A stretch of DNA of 64,000 nt from Trichormus variabilis 0441. Lineage in GTDB: Bacteria; Cyanobacteriota; Cyanobacteriia; Cyanobacteriales; Nostocaceae. Both the position numbers and the translations under genes were made by a program. The stretch spans positions 2,610,001 to 2,674,000 of the forward strand of contig NZ_CP047242.1 of NCBI RefSeq assembly GCF_009856605.1, in the 5' to 3' direction. Shown one piece after another: positions 52,755-60,900 of the stretch (position 1 is its first letter; each line of letters opens with the position of its first letter). The notes beneath the pieces were generated by a model that saw nothing but the letters and a program-made list of their open reading frames with translations, made no database searches and was not told where the DNA came from.

Positions 52755-54182
52755 GTGAATCATATATTTACAGATAATTCTTCTACCACAGACTTGGGCT
52801 TTGGCAAACAACCACTGTTGGGTTGGCTAGCAATATTATCTCTAGTCTTGTTCTCAGCCGTGTGCATTTTCGGTGGTGCAGCTGGCATTCTCCGTACAGC
52901 TTATGTAATTATATCCTTCGCTGTCGGTGCTTTCTTATATGTGCGATACCCCGTACTTTACACAGGTTTTGCGTGGTGGATCTGGTTTGTTACACCATTT
53001 ATAGCTCGTGTAGTTGATTATAAAAGTGGTTGGGACCCCACACGTTTTATGTTGGTGTCGCAATACTTGGTGACACTATTAACATTACATACCTTCCTGA
53101 AAGAGCTACCAAAATCGTTGCGCCAAGGTAGTCTACCCTTTGTTCTGGCCTTTCTAGGTGTGTTTTATGGCTTTCTCATAGGCATGATTAAAACAACACC
53201 CTTCACGGCGGCGCGGGGGCTTCTAGATTGGTTAACCCCAATCACCTTTGCTTTTTATCTATTCGTTCACTGGCGTGACTATCCCTTGTATCGCCGTACT
53301 ATTGAGCGTACCTTTACCTGGGGTGTATTGGTGACAGGAATCTATGGAATTGTGCAGTTTCTCAACCCTCCTGAATGGGATTTGTTTTGGTTAACCAGTA
53401 CAAAATTAACTAGTATGGGTGATCCTGAACCTCTGAAACTGCGTATTTGGAGTACAATGGCATCCCCCGCACCTTATGCAGCCATGATGATGGCTGGCTT
53501 GTTGTTATTATTTACCAATAAAAGTTTTATTCGCCTTCCTGCTTCGGCGGCTGGTTATTTGGCTTTTTTGCTGACAACAGTACGCACCTTGTGGGGAGGA
53601 TGGTTGATAGCTTTTCTAACTTTTTTAACTTCATTAAAAACCCGGTTACAACTACGCCTATTTATCACTATTTTAATTATGGCGTTGTGTGTAATTCCTT
53701 TAACACAAATAGAGCAATTTTCTAAACCCATCACCACTCGCTTTGAAACTTTTTCTAATCTTGAGGATGATGATAGTGCTAGGGTCAGACAGAAAATCTA
53801 TGAAGATGGTCTTAATAGTGCTTTAACTAATGCTTTGGGTAATGGAGTAGGCAACACTTTTATTGTGAATGAAAAAGGCGTATTAGAACCGATTGTCGTT
53901 GATAGCGGCATTCTGGATATGTTTTTCACATTGGGTTGGTTTGGCGGTGTATTCTACTTACTGGCATTATTTATGGTGTTTACCCAAGCATTCCAATATT
54001 CAGAGTATAGTTTTGACTCTTTCATGGCTGCGGCTAGAGCTATTAGTCTGGGTATGTTATCAACATTATTGGGTAATAGTGGGATGTTGGGGATGCCGGG
54101 TATGGTTCTTTGGAGCTTTATCGCTATGGCTATGGCGGGGCATAAATATCACGCACAGCAAAGAATAAGAGACCATTTATAA
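52755..54182 (+). CDS. O-antigen polymerase-like (Wzy/ligase superfamily) membrane protein
   Basis: A 475-residue integral membrane protein with about ten to twelve helices, starting at GTG 52755 with AGTAGGA close upstream. The long periplasmic loop between LRTVRTLWGGWLIAFLTF and the later helix TLGWFGGVFYLLALFMVF, with the segment DSARVRQKIYEDGLNSALTN and NGVGNTF, is the hallmark of the O-antigen ligase/polymerase superfamily (Wzy_C). It probably polymerises the lipid-linked HEP repeats in the periplasm together with the Wzc-like protein. It is the last gene of the island on this strand. Confidence 0.88.
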   Translation: MNHIFTDNSSTTDLGFGKQPLLGWLAILSLVLFSAVCIFGGAAGILRTAYVIISFAVGAFLYVRYPVLYTGFAWWIWFVTPFIARVVDYKSGWDPTRFMLVSQYLVTLLTLHTFLKELPKSLRQGSLPFVLAFLGVFYGFLIGMIKTTPFTAARGLLDWLTPITFAFYLFVHWRDYPLYRRTIERTFTWGVLVTGIYGIVQFLNPPEWDLFWLTSTKLTSMGDPEPLKLRIWSTMASPAPYAAMMMAGLLLLFTNKSFIRLPASAAGYLAFLLTTVRTLWGGWLIAFLTFLTSLKTRLQLRLFITILIMALCVIPLTQIEQFSKPITTRFETFSNLEDDDSARVRQKIYEDGLNSALTNALGNGVGNTFIVNEKGVLEPIVVDSGILDMFFTLGWFGGVFYLLALFMVFTQAFQYSEYSFDSFMAAARAISLGMLSTLLGNSGMLGMPGMVLWSFIAMAMAGHKYHAQQRIRDHL

Positions 54183-54355
54183 CAATTCAAAATTCAAAAT
54201 TAAACTCCATCCCTGTCTTACAAAGTTCAGATGCCTGCGGCAACCCCTTCGGGGAACGGCGGAAGCCGCCGCTCCGACCTTGCGCTTTATGGGTGGAGTA
54301 TTGTGAATTCTGAATTCTGTCTTCTGACTCCTTTTTATAGCGGTGTATTAGCTAC
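54183..54355. repeat. Spacer of Nostoc repeats between convergent genes
   Basis: AATTCAAAATTCAAAATTAA directly follows the polymerase gene. GATGCCTGCGGCAACCCCTT then CGGGGAACGGCGGAAGCCGC at 54231-54270 is a GC-rich palindromic repeat. Either may terminate transcription of the two convergent genes. Confidence 0.65.
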
Positions 54356-56626
54356 TTAAATTATTTTTTTCGTTGTGAATAACCGCATTCCATTTGCAGT
54401 CACTAATAAGGAAGTTCCTGTATCAGCTAAAACTGCTACAGCTAACCCCACAAATCCAAAGGTTCCTAACAGTAAAAACAAAGCTTTTGTGACTAGGGAA
54501 AATATGACATTCTGCTGAATCACTGATACCGTGCGACGGCTTAAGTCTACTGCATAGGCAAGTCGTCTGAGGTCACTGCCCACGATGACTACATCGGCTG
54601 TCTCTAGGGCAATATCTATTCCCCCAACGGCAAAACTGATATCCGCCGCCGCCAGCGCCGGAGTGTCGTTAATCCCATCCCCAACCATACCTACCACCCC
54701 TGTTTGACGCAACTGTTGAATTTCTTGGAGTTTATCTTGTGGTAATAGTTCTGCTCTGTATTCTGTAATACCTACTTGTTGGGCAATTTGCTGGGCAACG
54801 GGAGTGCGATCGCCACTTAACATCACTAACCTGTTTAATCCCATGCGCTTCAACTGTCGTAAGGCTTCTGTGGCTTCTAAGCGGATACCATCTGAGAGGG
54901 CGATCGCTCCTAATAATTCTTGTTTCGTCCCTACCAGTACGGGAATTTGCCCCTGTTGTTCGATTTTTGTCAGCAGAGACTCGGCTTCACCAGATAAGGG
55001 AATATCTTGCTCGGAAAACAGCCGACGATTACCAACTAAGTATAATATTTTACCTAGATTTGCTTGAATCCCTTTACCTGGTAAGGCGGTGAATTTAATC
55101 GGTATTGCCAATTCCATACCCAATTCATCAGCCTTGGTGACAATCGCCTTGGCTAGTGGATGTTCAGAGTGTTGTTCTAGGGAAGCGGCAATTTGTAACA
55201 CCATGTTTGCATTCGCCGCCCCAAAATTATAAATCTGCTGTACAACAGGTAACCCTTGAGTAATCGTACCTGTCTTATCAAAAGCCAGGGTAGTCAAACG
55301 TCCGGCTGTCTCTAGTGCATTACCGCCCTTAAATAACACACCTTGACGAGTTGCTGCACCGATGGCGCTGACGATGGAAACTGGGGTAGAAATCACTAAG
55401 GCACAGGGACAAGCAATTACAAGCATGACCAGCGCTCGATAAAACCAAACGTCCCCAGGTTGAGCAAAGGCTAAGGGGGGAATTACAGCAATGGCGATCG
55501 CCATGAAAATGACAATGGGTGTGTATCTTTCTGCAAACCGATCTACCCACTGCTGAGAAGGTGCGCGGCTTTCTTGGGCTTGTTCTACTAAATGGATAAT
55601 TTTAGCCACAGTGGTATCATTAGCCGTGTGGGTAACCTTGACTTCCAAAAAGCCCGACTGATTCACCGTTCCCGCAAAGACGGTATCACCTTTTTGTTTA
55701 TCTTCGGGGATGGACTCGCCTGTAATTGATGATTGGTCAATGGTACTTGCACCAGAAACAACTACGCCATCCAAGGCTATACGCCCTCCGGGGCGAATTG
55801 TCAAAATTTCTCCAACTTGCACACTTTCCACGGGAACTGTAACTTCCTGATTCCCCCGCCTAACGGTAGCTGTAGGTGGTGTCAAATCCATCAAGGCGCT
55901 GATGGCGTGGCGGGTGCGACCAAAGGTAAAAATTTGCAGTGTCGTCCCAAAGGAGAACAAAAACAAGACTAAGGCGGCTTCAAACCAGTCTCCCAAAATT
56001 ACTGCGCCAATCACAGAAATCGTCATCAGCAGATTCATATCGGCGCGACGCAAGCGCAACTCAAATAAACCAGCCTTGGCAATGGGATAACCGGCAATGA
56101 CTATACCAACACTATAAAAAGCCCGTGCTATCCAAATGGGTAATCCTAAATATTGTGCCAGTAAGCCCAACCCTAACCCTATACCTGTCAAAATCACACT
56201 CTGTCCCCGGCGGTTAGTCAGCCAGAATTTCCAGTTTGTGGAATCAGTACCACAATTCATACCAGGGATTTTAGCCTCAGCTACCTGCACAAGCTGATGG
56301 TCATGGGCTAGGGAATGATGATGATTGTGATGATCATGGTCATGGTCACAGGTATGAGTTTTCTGCTCTGACTCTACCTGAGAACTCTGTTCTACTGTAT
56401 AACCTAAAGCTTGAATGCGATCGCAGATCGTCTTCTGACTCAAATGCTCTTGGTTGTAAGACACCCTGACTTTACCAGTGGCAAAACTCACTGATGCTTC
56501 CGTGACACCGCTTAATTGTTGCAAACCAACTTCAATGGTCTTGGCACAACTACCACAGTCCATACCACTCACTTGCAGAATCTCGGTTTTCAATTCAGGA
56601 GTTTGAGTCATAGCCGTTTGACGCAA
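54356..56626 (-). CDS. Zn/Cd/Pb-type P1B ATPase (ZiaA/AztA-like)
   Basis: A 756-residue heavy-metal exporting P-type ATPase. The N-terminal metal-binding domain has GMDCGSCAKT (Cys24, Cys27). A His/Asp-rich stretch follows (HDHDHHNHHH, about 95-105). Then come the membrane motif CPC (ACPCALVIS, about 408), the phosphorylation site DKTGT (about 450), HSEHPLAKA and VGDGINDTPAL (about 648). The last helices contain TKALF and ADTGTSLLV, the Lys/Asp pair of the zinc/cadmium/lead subgroup. It exports divalent metal from the cytoplasm. An alternative ATG lies 15 bases downstream. The ArsR/SmtB regulator gene is divergent, with a SmtB-like operator between. Confidence 0.94.
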   Translation of the reverse strand: MRQTAMTQTPELKTEILQVSGMDCGSCAKTIEVGLQQLSGVTEASVSFATGKVRVSYNQEHLSQKTICDRIQALGYTVEQSSQVESEQKTHTCDHDHDHHNHHHSLAHDHQLVQVAEAKIPGMNCGTDSTNWKFWLTNRRGQSVILTGIGLGLGLLAQYLGLPIWIARAFYSVGIVIAGYPIAKAGLFELRLRRADMNLLMTISVIGAVILGDWFEAALVLFLFSFGTTLQIFTFGRTRHAISALMDLTPPTATVRRGNQEVTVPVESVQVGEILTIRPGGRIALDGVVVSGASTIDQSSITGESIPEDKQKGDTVFAGTVNQSGFLEVKVTHTANDTTVAKIIHLVEQAQESRAPSQQWVDRFAERYTPIVIFMAIAIAVIPPLAFAQPGDVWFYRALVMLVIACPCALVISTPVSIVSAIGAATRQGVLFKGGNALETAGRLTTLAFDKTGTITQGLPVVQQIYNFGAANANMVLQIAASLEQHSEHPLAKAIVTKADELGMELAIPIKFTALPGKGIQANLGKILYLVGNRRLFSEQDIPLSGEAESLLTKIEQQGQIPVLVGTKQELLGAIALSDGIRLEATEALRQLKRMGLNRLVMLSGDRTPVAQQIAQQVGITEYRAELLPQDKLQEIQQLRQTGVVGMVGDGINDTPALAAADISFAVGGIDIALETADVVIVGSDLRRLAYAVDLSRRTVSVIQQNVIFSLVTKALFLLLGTFGFVGLAVAVLADTGTSLLVTANGMRLFTTKKII

Positions 56627-56665
56627 AGTTTACATGGTTAATGATCACTATCTTAATACAACATC

Positions 56666-56679
56666 TGAACAACTATTCA
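56666..56679. promoter_or_regulatory. SmtB/ZiaR-type operator
   Basis: TGAACAACTATTCA has the TGAA/TTCA arms and the TGAACA..TATTCA pattern of the cyanobacterial smt operator (there TGAACAGTTATTCA). It lies 40 bases upstream of the ATPase start and 64 bases before the regulator start. The divergent ArsR/SmtB protein would bind here and be released by zinc or a similar metal. Confidence 0.85.
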
Positions 56680-56742
56680 ATTGTGCAATACTTTATTTTT
56701 AGTTAAGATTGAAAGTGATAACCATTATTTAAAAACAATTTT

Positions 56743-57138
56743 ATGAACAAGGCGCAAGATAAAAAAGATTTGGCACTGCTGGAAAACACCCACCCACCAA
56801 AGTGTGAAACTCATTTAGTACATCTAGATAATGTGCGGTCAATTCAAGCTCAAATTTTGGCTCCAGACAAAGCGCAACAAATGGCAGAAGTCTTTGGAGT
56901 GCTGGCAGATCCCAATCGTCTGCGGTTAATATCAGCCTTATTCGCCCAAGAGTTGTGTGTTTGCGATTTAGCAGCATTGACAAAAATGACAGAATCAGCA
57001 GTTTCTCATCAACTGCGATTATTAAAAGCCATGCGTTTAGTTAGTTATCGTCGAGAAGGCAAAAATGTTTATTACAGCTTGGCTGACAATCACATTGTTA
57101 ATTTATATTGCTCTTTATCGCAACATTTAGATGAATAA
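56743..57138 (+). CDS. ArsR/SmtB-family metal-sensing repressor (ZiaR/AztR-like)
   Basis: A 131-residue winged-helix repressor. The alpha3 motif ELCVCDLA carries Cys72 and Cys74, with Cys21 and His24 at the N-terminus as further ligands. The alpha5 zinc site is exact at the C-terminus: Asp115, His117, His128 and Glu131, the last residue. Having both alpha3N and alpha5 sites matches ZiaR and AztR, which sense Zn and, for AztR, also Cd and Pb. The recognition helix is in TESAVSHQLRLLKAMRLV. It is divergent from the P-type ATPase it very probably controls. AztR and ZiaR cannot be told apart here. Confidence 0.94.
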   Translation: MNKAQDKKDLALLENTHPPKCETHLVHLDNVRSIQAQILAPDKAQQMAEVFGVLADPNRLRLISALFAQELCVCDLAALTKMTESAVSHQLRLLKAMRLVSYRREGKNVYYSLADNHIVNLYCSLSQHLDE

Positions 57139-57261
57139 TTGTCTTAGTCCATGTGGCTACGGCTATATTTATCAAATTCAGCCGTAAGCCATTTTCAGGC
57201 TTTAATTTAGGTAAAAATACTTCTTAATAATTTTACTCCCCAGGCGAGAAAGCTAAGTTTA

Positions 57262-57288
57262 TCCGGAAAATTCATCTAATTGTAGAAT
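57262..57288 (+). promoter_or_regulatory. Possible DIF+-like promoter before the small secreted protein
   Basis: TCCGGA (57262-57267) is followed after 15 bases by TAGAAT (57283-57288). The spacing is one base shorter than in front of hetP. The start would be about 100 bases before the gene at 57398. The match is weak evidence alone. Confidence 0.3.
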
Positions 57289-57397
57289 AACCTCATTGTA
57301 AAGGGCATTATCAAAACTAAGGGTTGTAAAAGTTCACTTGATATTTGATGGTGAATCGCATAACCTAAACGTTTAGTCATACTATTTCTGGGAGTTT

Positions 57398-57775
57398 ATG
57401 AACAGAAAACTCGTACTCAGCTTGTTTGCCAGTTCTTCAATTTTTACATCTTTGGTATCTACACTAGGGATAATCAACCCTGCCCATGCTAGCTTGACCC
57501 AGAGATTAATACACACTGATGATGGTCGTACTTGTATTACTAATCCTCACGGTATGAAGGATTTTGTGTGTATTCGAGATTCAGAAAGAGATCCCAAGGC
57601 TGCTCCTGCACCTAAATCGATGATAGTTTCATCGAAGCCATCTGATGAAACAGTTGCAGAACTGAATTTTACTGATGAAGAAAGCGAAGCCGCAATTAGA
57701 ATCTTTTCCTGTGACTGTCCATTCTGTATTAATTCTTTGCGGCAATTACGTGGTACTGGCAACTTGGTGTACTAA
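57398..57775 (+). CDS. Small secreted protein with CDCPFC motif
   Basis: A 125-residue product with a good signal peptide (MNRKLVLSLFASSSIFTSLV, cleavage probably at AHA/SLT near residue 31). The mature part has four or five cysteines, including TCITN, VCIRD and a C-terminal CDCPFCINSLRQLRG. The CxCxxC arrangement could bind a metal or form disulfides. I do not recognise a family. It is a single gene between the metal-resistance pair and the convergent NHLP exporter operon. A possible DIF+-like promoter lies upstream. Confidence 0.75.
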   Translation: MNRKLVLSLFASSSIFTSLVSTLGIINPAHASLTQRLIHTDDGRTCITNPHGMKDFVCIRDSERDPKAAPAPKSMIVSSKPSDETVAELNFTDEESEAAIRIFSCDCPFCINSLRQLRGTGNLVY

Positions 57776-57873
57776 ATTTTAAAAGTACTAGTTGTTATTT
57801 TTGTCATAGTCAAAACCCTATTCTTGTAACCAAATACACTCAAGTTTTCCTATCTTCGCTTCACAGGAAATAA

Positions 57874-60744
57874 TTAGGTCATTTGTCGAGCCATCAATTG
57901 AGCAAAAATTCCCTCAGCATTTGCTAACTCTGAAAAAGTGCCTTGTTGTACTAACCGACCTGCTTGTAATACATAGATGCGGTGAGCATTGCGAATTGTA
58001 CTTAGTCGGTGAGCGATCGCAATTCTGGTAACTTGTAATTTATCTAGACTTTCACTAACTATTGCTTGGGTTCTGTTGTCAAGAGCGCTGGTAGCTTCAT
58101 CAAATAGCAAAATCCGGGGTTTTAAGGCTAGGGCGCGAGCAATTAGTAATCGCTGTCTTTGTCCTCCAGAAATATTACCACCACCTTCGCTGACTACGGT
58201 GTGCATTTGCATAGGCATAGCTTTAATATCATCAGCAAAACCAGACATCCGCGCTGCTTCCCACGCTTCATCTAGGGTAATTTGAGCGCCACCAGCAATA
58301 TTTTCAAAAATAGAGGCTGAACTTAGTTGACCATTTTGTAATACAACACCTAATTGCCGTCTGACTGCATCCACATCTAAGCCAGAGAGGTCTTGACCAT
58401 CGTAGTAGATACTTCCGGCTTGGGGCGTTTCAAACCCCAGCAGTAATCGCAATATGGTTGATTTACCGCTTCCAGAACTGCCTACTAAAGCAATATATTC
58501 TCCCGGTTCCGCAGAGATAGATATATCATCTAGGGTGAGTAGTCCATCATGACGATACCGAAATGTCATATGGTCTACAGTAATTTTACCAGTCAATTTA
58601 CCTGGGTCGGCTTTAGTGATGTTCACTTCTGGTACGGTTGCCAAAATTGGCTGTGTGCGTTGCCACTGGGGAATAATCTGTAAAATTTGTGTAACAGTAT
58701 TGCTGAGGTTTGTGGTTCCTCTGGTAAAGTTGCTAAAGGCTGTGTTGAAAGCGAGAAAAGTACCCAGAGAAAAAACGACACCACCGGAAGTCTGATCTTC
58801 TTCTAATAGCTGGATGGTGAACCAGAAGAGGACTCCAGAGGTAATTATGGGGATGACTGTATTGAAAAGCACAACAAAATCTTCTACCAGTTGAGTGCTT
58901 AATTCCAGCTTAATCTGCCGAGCGTAGTTTTTACTCCAAGCGGCAAAAGCGCGTTCTTCAGCTCCAGCAATACGCAGTTTAGAAATACCGTTGATTAGCT
59001 GTACTGTTTGCCCGAAAATACTGCCCCGCACTTCCAACAAGGGGCGTACTTTTGATAATAGGAGCATACCAGAAATGGTTGTGAAGGCGATCGCTACTAC
59101 GGCACTAGCAACGGCAATCAGGGCTAATCTATAGTTGTAATAAAATAATTGTCCTAAATAAAATAACGCAAATATACTGGTAATAAAATCAACTAAAGTT
59201 TTACCACTAAGTTGACGACGAATAGCACTGACAGAGGAAATGCGTGAGAGTAAGTCCCCTGTGGTGTATTGGCGAAAGAAAGAAACTGGTAAATTTAGTA
59301 ACCTGTCCCAGACACCAGCCTGAGTAGAAGCATCGCCAGAGGTTTCCATTCGCAGCAAGGCAAAACCTTGAGCCAGTTGAAATATACCCGTACCTAAAGC
59401 TGCAACTAGTAAACCTAAACCAATTTGTAATAATAAAGAGCGATCGCTATCAGGGATGGCATTATCTATAATTATTGAAGTGGCATAGGGTGTAATCATC
59501 CCCAAAAGGGTAATGAAAATACCAGTTAAGACAATTTGTAGTAAATCCTGTCCATGTCCTTGCAGCGTAAACCGAATTATATCTATAGCTTGCAGTACCT
59601 TATCCGGTAAAGAGCGATAAAACATATAAGCCATAGGAGCAAGTGTAGCGGCTACACGTTCATCTACCCCCACTCGGCTATGGTTCACTGGGTCAAACAT
59701 TTCATAACGATTTCCAGCAACAGGTAACAGCGCCACTGGTTGATTCTCTTTGGTGTAAGCTACTAAAGCACCAGCATCTTTAAGCCACCAATTATCCCGC
59801 AACAACACCCGCCGCATACGGATACGTGAAGCCCGAACGATGGCTTCCAACGGCTCCTTCACTCGCTGGAGATTTTCCGAACTCAATGGAGGGCGGATTT
59901 TTATCCCCATAGCCCTACCTACCGCACCAGCAGCCATCAATAAAGGAGTACCTTCTAGGAAAAAGTTCCCGTCTTGAGAATTGAGGGTGGATGATAGTTC
60001 CCCTAAAGCCTCTGCTGTCACTCGACGATTTAGGCGTTGACGTTCTTGTAACCTTGTCAGTTCTGCTTGTGCTTCTTGCTCATCCAATAAAGCGACACAA
60101 GACAAGATTTGAGTATGTAATTGTGATAAACCAGCCAGCAGTATATCGGGATTTTCGTATTCGCTAGAGCTATGAGTTGTCAGTTGCACTCCCCCGACTG
60201 CTGTTAACCAAATTTTGTCATTCAGGGGGAAGGTTGTAGCCGTAGTTAACCTCAATTCCTCACACCCCAGAAAACACACATTCCCTTCCTGAAGTTCCAC
60301 CCAACAGCTGACACCTGTTGCTGGTTGGAAAGTCTGACCATTATTTAGGGAAAATCGCCCTTGTCCCGCAGCTTTTACCTGAATTTTGGGAGTGGGAATC
60401 TGAGATAATACACTACCAAGCTGCATTAACCAATTTTCTATCCAAGCGTTAGCTGTCGCGCCTAACTCCCGAAAACATTCTGGATGTAACAGCAGTAACT
60501 CAACTTCTCCAATAGGAACCGCGAGCATTTGGCTTTGCTGATGAACCGTGCCAAAAAGTGCCTCCCCTTGGCTAATACTACATAAATAACGACGAGTTCC
60601 ATCAATCACACCATCTTTCACTGTGACTGCAAACAACGCCACAGAACCAGACTGAACCACCCAAACCCCCGATGAGTCATTGAGTAAAATTGGTTCATTG
60701 CCATTAATTATGTAAATTTGCCCCTGTAGTTTCATATTAGTCAA
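57874..60744 (-). CDS. NHLP-type peptide exporter, ABC permease/ATPase subunit
   Basis: A 956-residue ABC protein. The N-terminal half has a cyclic-nucleotide-binding-like region (GVWVVQSGSVALFAV, about 20-110) and a helical segment with RIRMRRVLLRDNWW, characteristic of the second ATPase of NHLM/NHLP bacteriocin systems. A six-helix membrane domain (about 390-680) and the ATPase follow: Walker A GSSGSGKST (about 755), ISGGQRQRL and LLFDEATSALD. No C39 peptidase is present here; that is in the next gene upstream. The pair plus an HlyD-like adaptor should export leader-containing peptides. The ATG at 60735 is an alternative start. Confidence 0.9.
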   Translation of the reverse strand: MTNMKLQGQIYIINGNEPILLNDSSGVWVVQSGSVALFAVTVKDGVIDGTRRYLCSISQGEALFGTVHQQSQMLAVPIGEVELLLLHPECFRELGATANAWIENWLMQLGSVLSQIPTPKIQVKAAGQGRFSLNNGQTFQPATGVSCWVELQEGNVCFLGCEELRLTTATTFPLNDKIWLTAVGGVQLTTHSSSEYENPDILLAGLSQLHTQILSCVALLDEQEAQAELTRLQERQRLNRRVTAEALGELSSTLNSQDGNFFLEGTPLLMAAGAVGRAMGIKIRPPLSSENLQRVKEPLEAIVRASRIRMRRVLLRDNWWLKDAGALVAYTKENQPVALLPVAGNRYEMFDPVNHSRVGVDERVAATLAPMAYMFYRSLPDKVLQAIDIIRFTLQGHGQDLLQIVLTGIFITLLGMITPYATSIIIDNAIPDSDRSLLLQIGLGLLVAALGTGIFQLAQGFALLRMETSGDASTQAGVWDRLLNLPVSFFRQYTTGDLLSRISSVSAIRRQLSGKTLVDFITSIFALFYLGQLFYYNYRLALIAVASAVVAIAFTTISGMLLLSKVRPLLEVRGSIFGQTVQLINGISKLRIAGAEERAFAAWSKNYARQIKLELSTQLVEDFVVLFNTVIPIITSGVLFWFTIQLLEEDQTSGGVVFSLGTFLAFNTAFSNFTRGTTNLSNTVTQILQIIPQWQRTQPILATVPEVNITKADPGKLTGKITVDHMTFRYRHDGLLTLDDISISAEPGEYIALVGSSGSGKSTILRLLLGFETPQAGSIYYDGQDLSGLDVDAVRRQLGVVLQNGQLSSASIFENIAGGAQITLDEAWEAARMSGFADDIKAMPMQMHTVVSEGGGNISGGQRQRLLIARALALKPRILLFDEATSALDNRTQAIVSESLDKLQVTRIAIAHRLSTIRNAHRIYVLQAGRLVQQGTFSELANAEGIFAQLMARQMT

Positions 60745-60794
60745 TAGTCAGTAGTCGGTGGTCAGTAGTCAGTAGTCAATAGTCAGTAGTCAGT
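60739..60794. repeat. AGTCAGT/AGTCAAT heptad, eight copies
   Basis: Eight tandem heptads (AGTCAAT, AGTCAGT, AGTCGGT, GGTCAGT and so on) begin within the first two codons of the ABC gene on the other strand and extend upstream of it. They are followed by a C-rich CCCTGCTCCCC block (about 60800-60895). They separate the two ABC genes. Confidence 0.9.
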
Positions 60795-60900
60795 AGTTTT
60801 CTTCTCTCCCTGCTCCCCCTGCTTCCCCGAAGTTCGCCCGGAGGGAAACCCTCCTTGCGACTTCTCTTCCTGCCTCCCCTGCCCCCTACTCCCCTACCTC

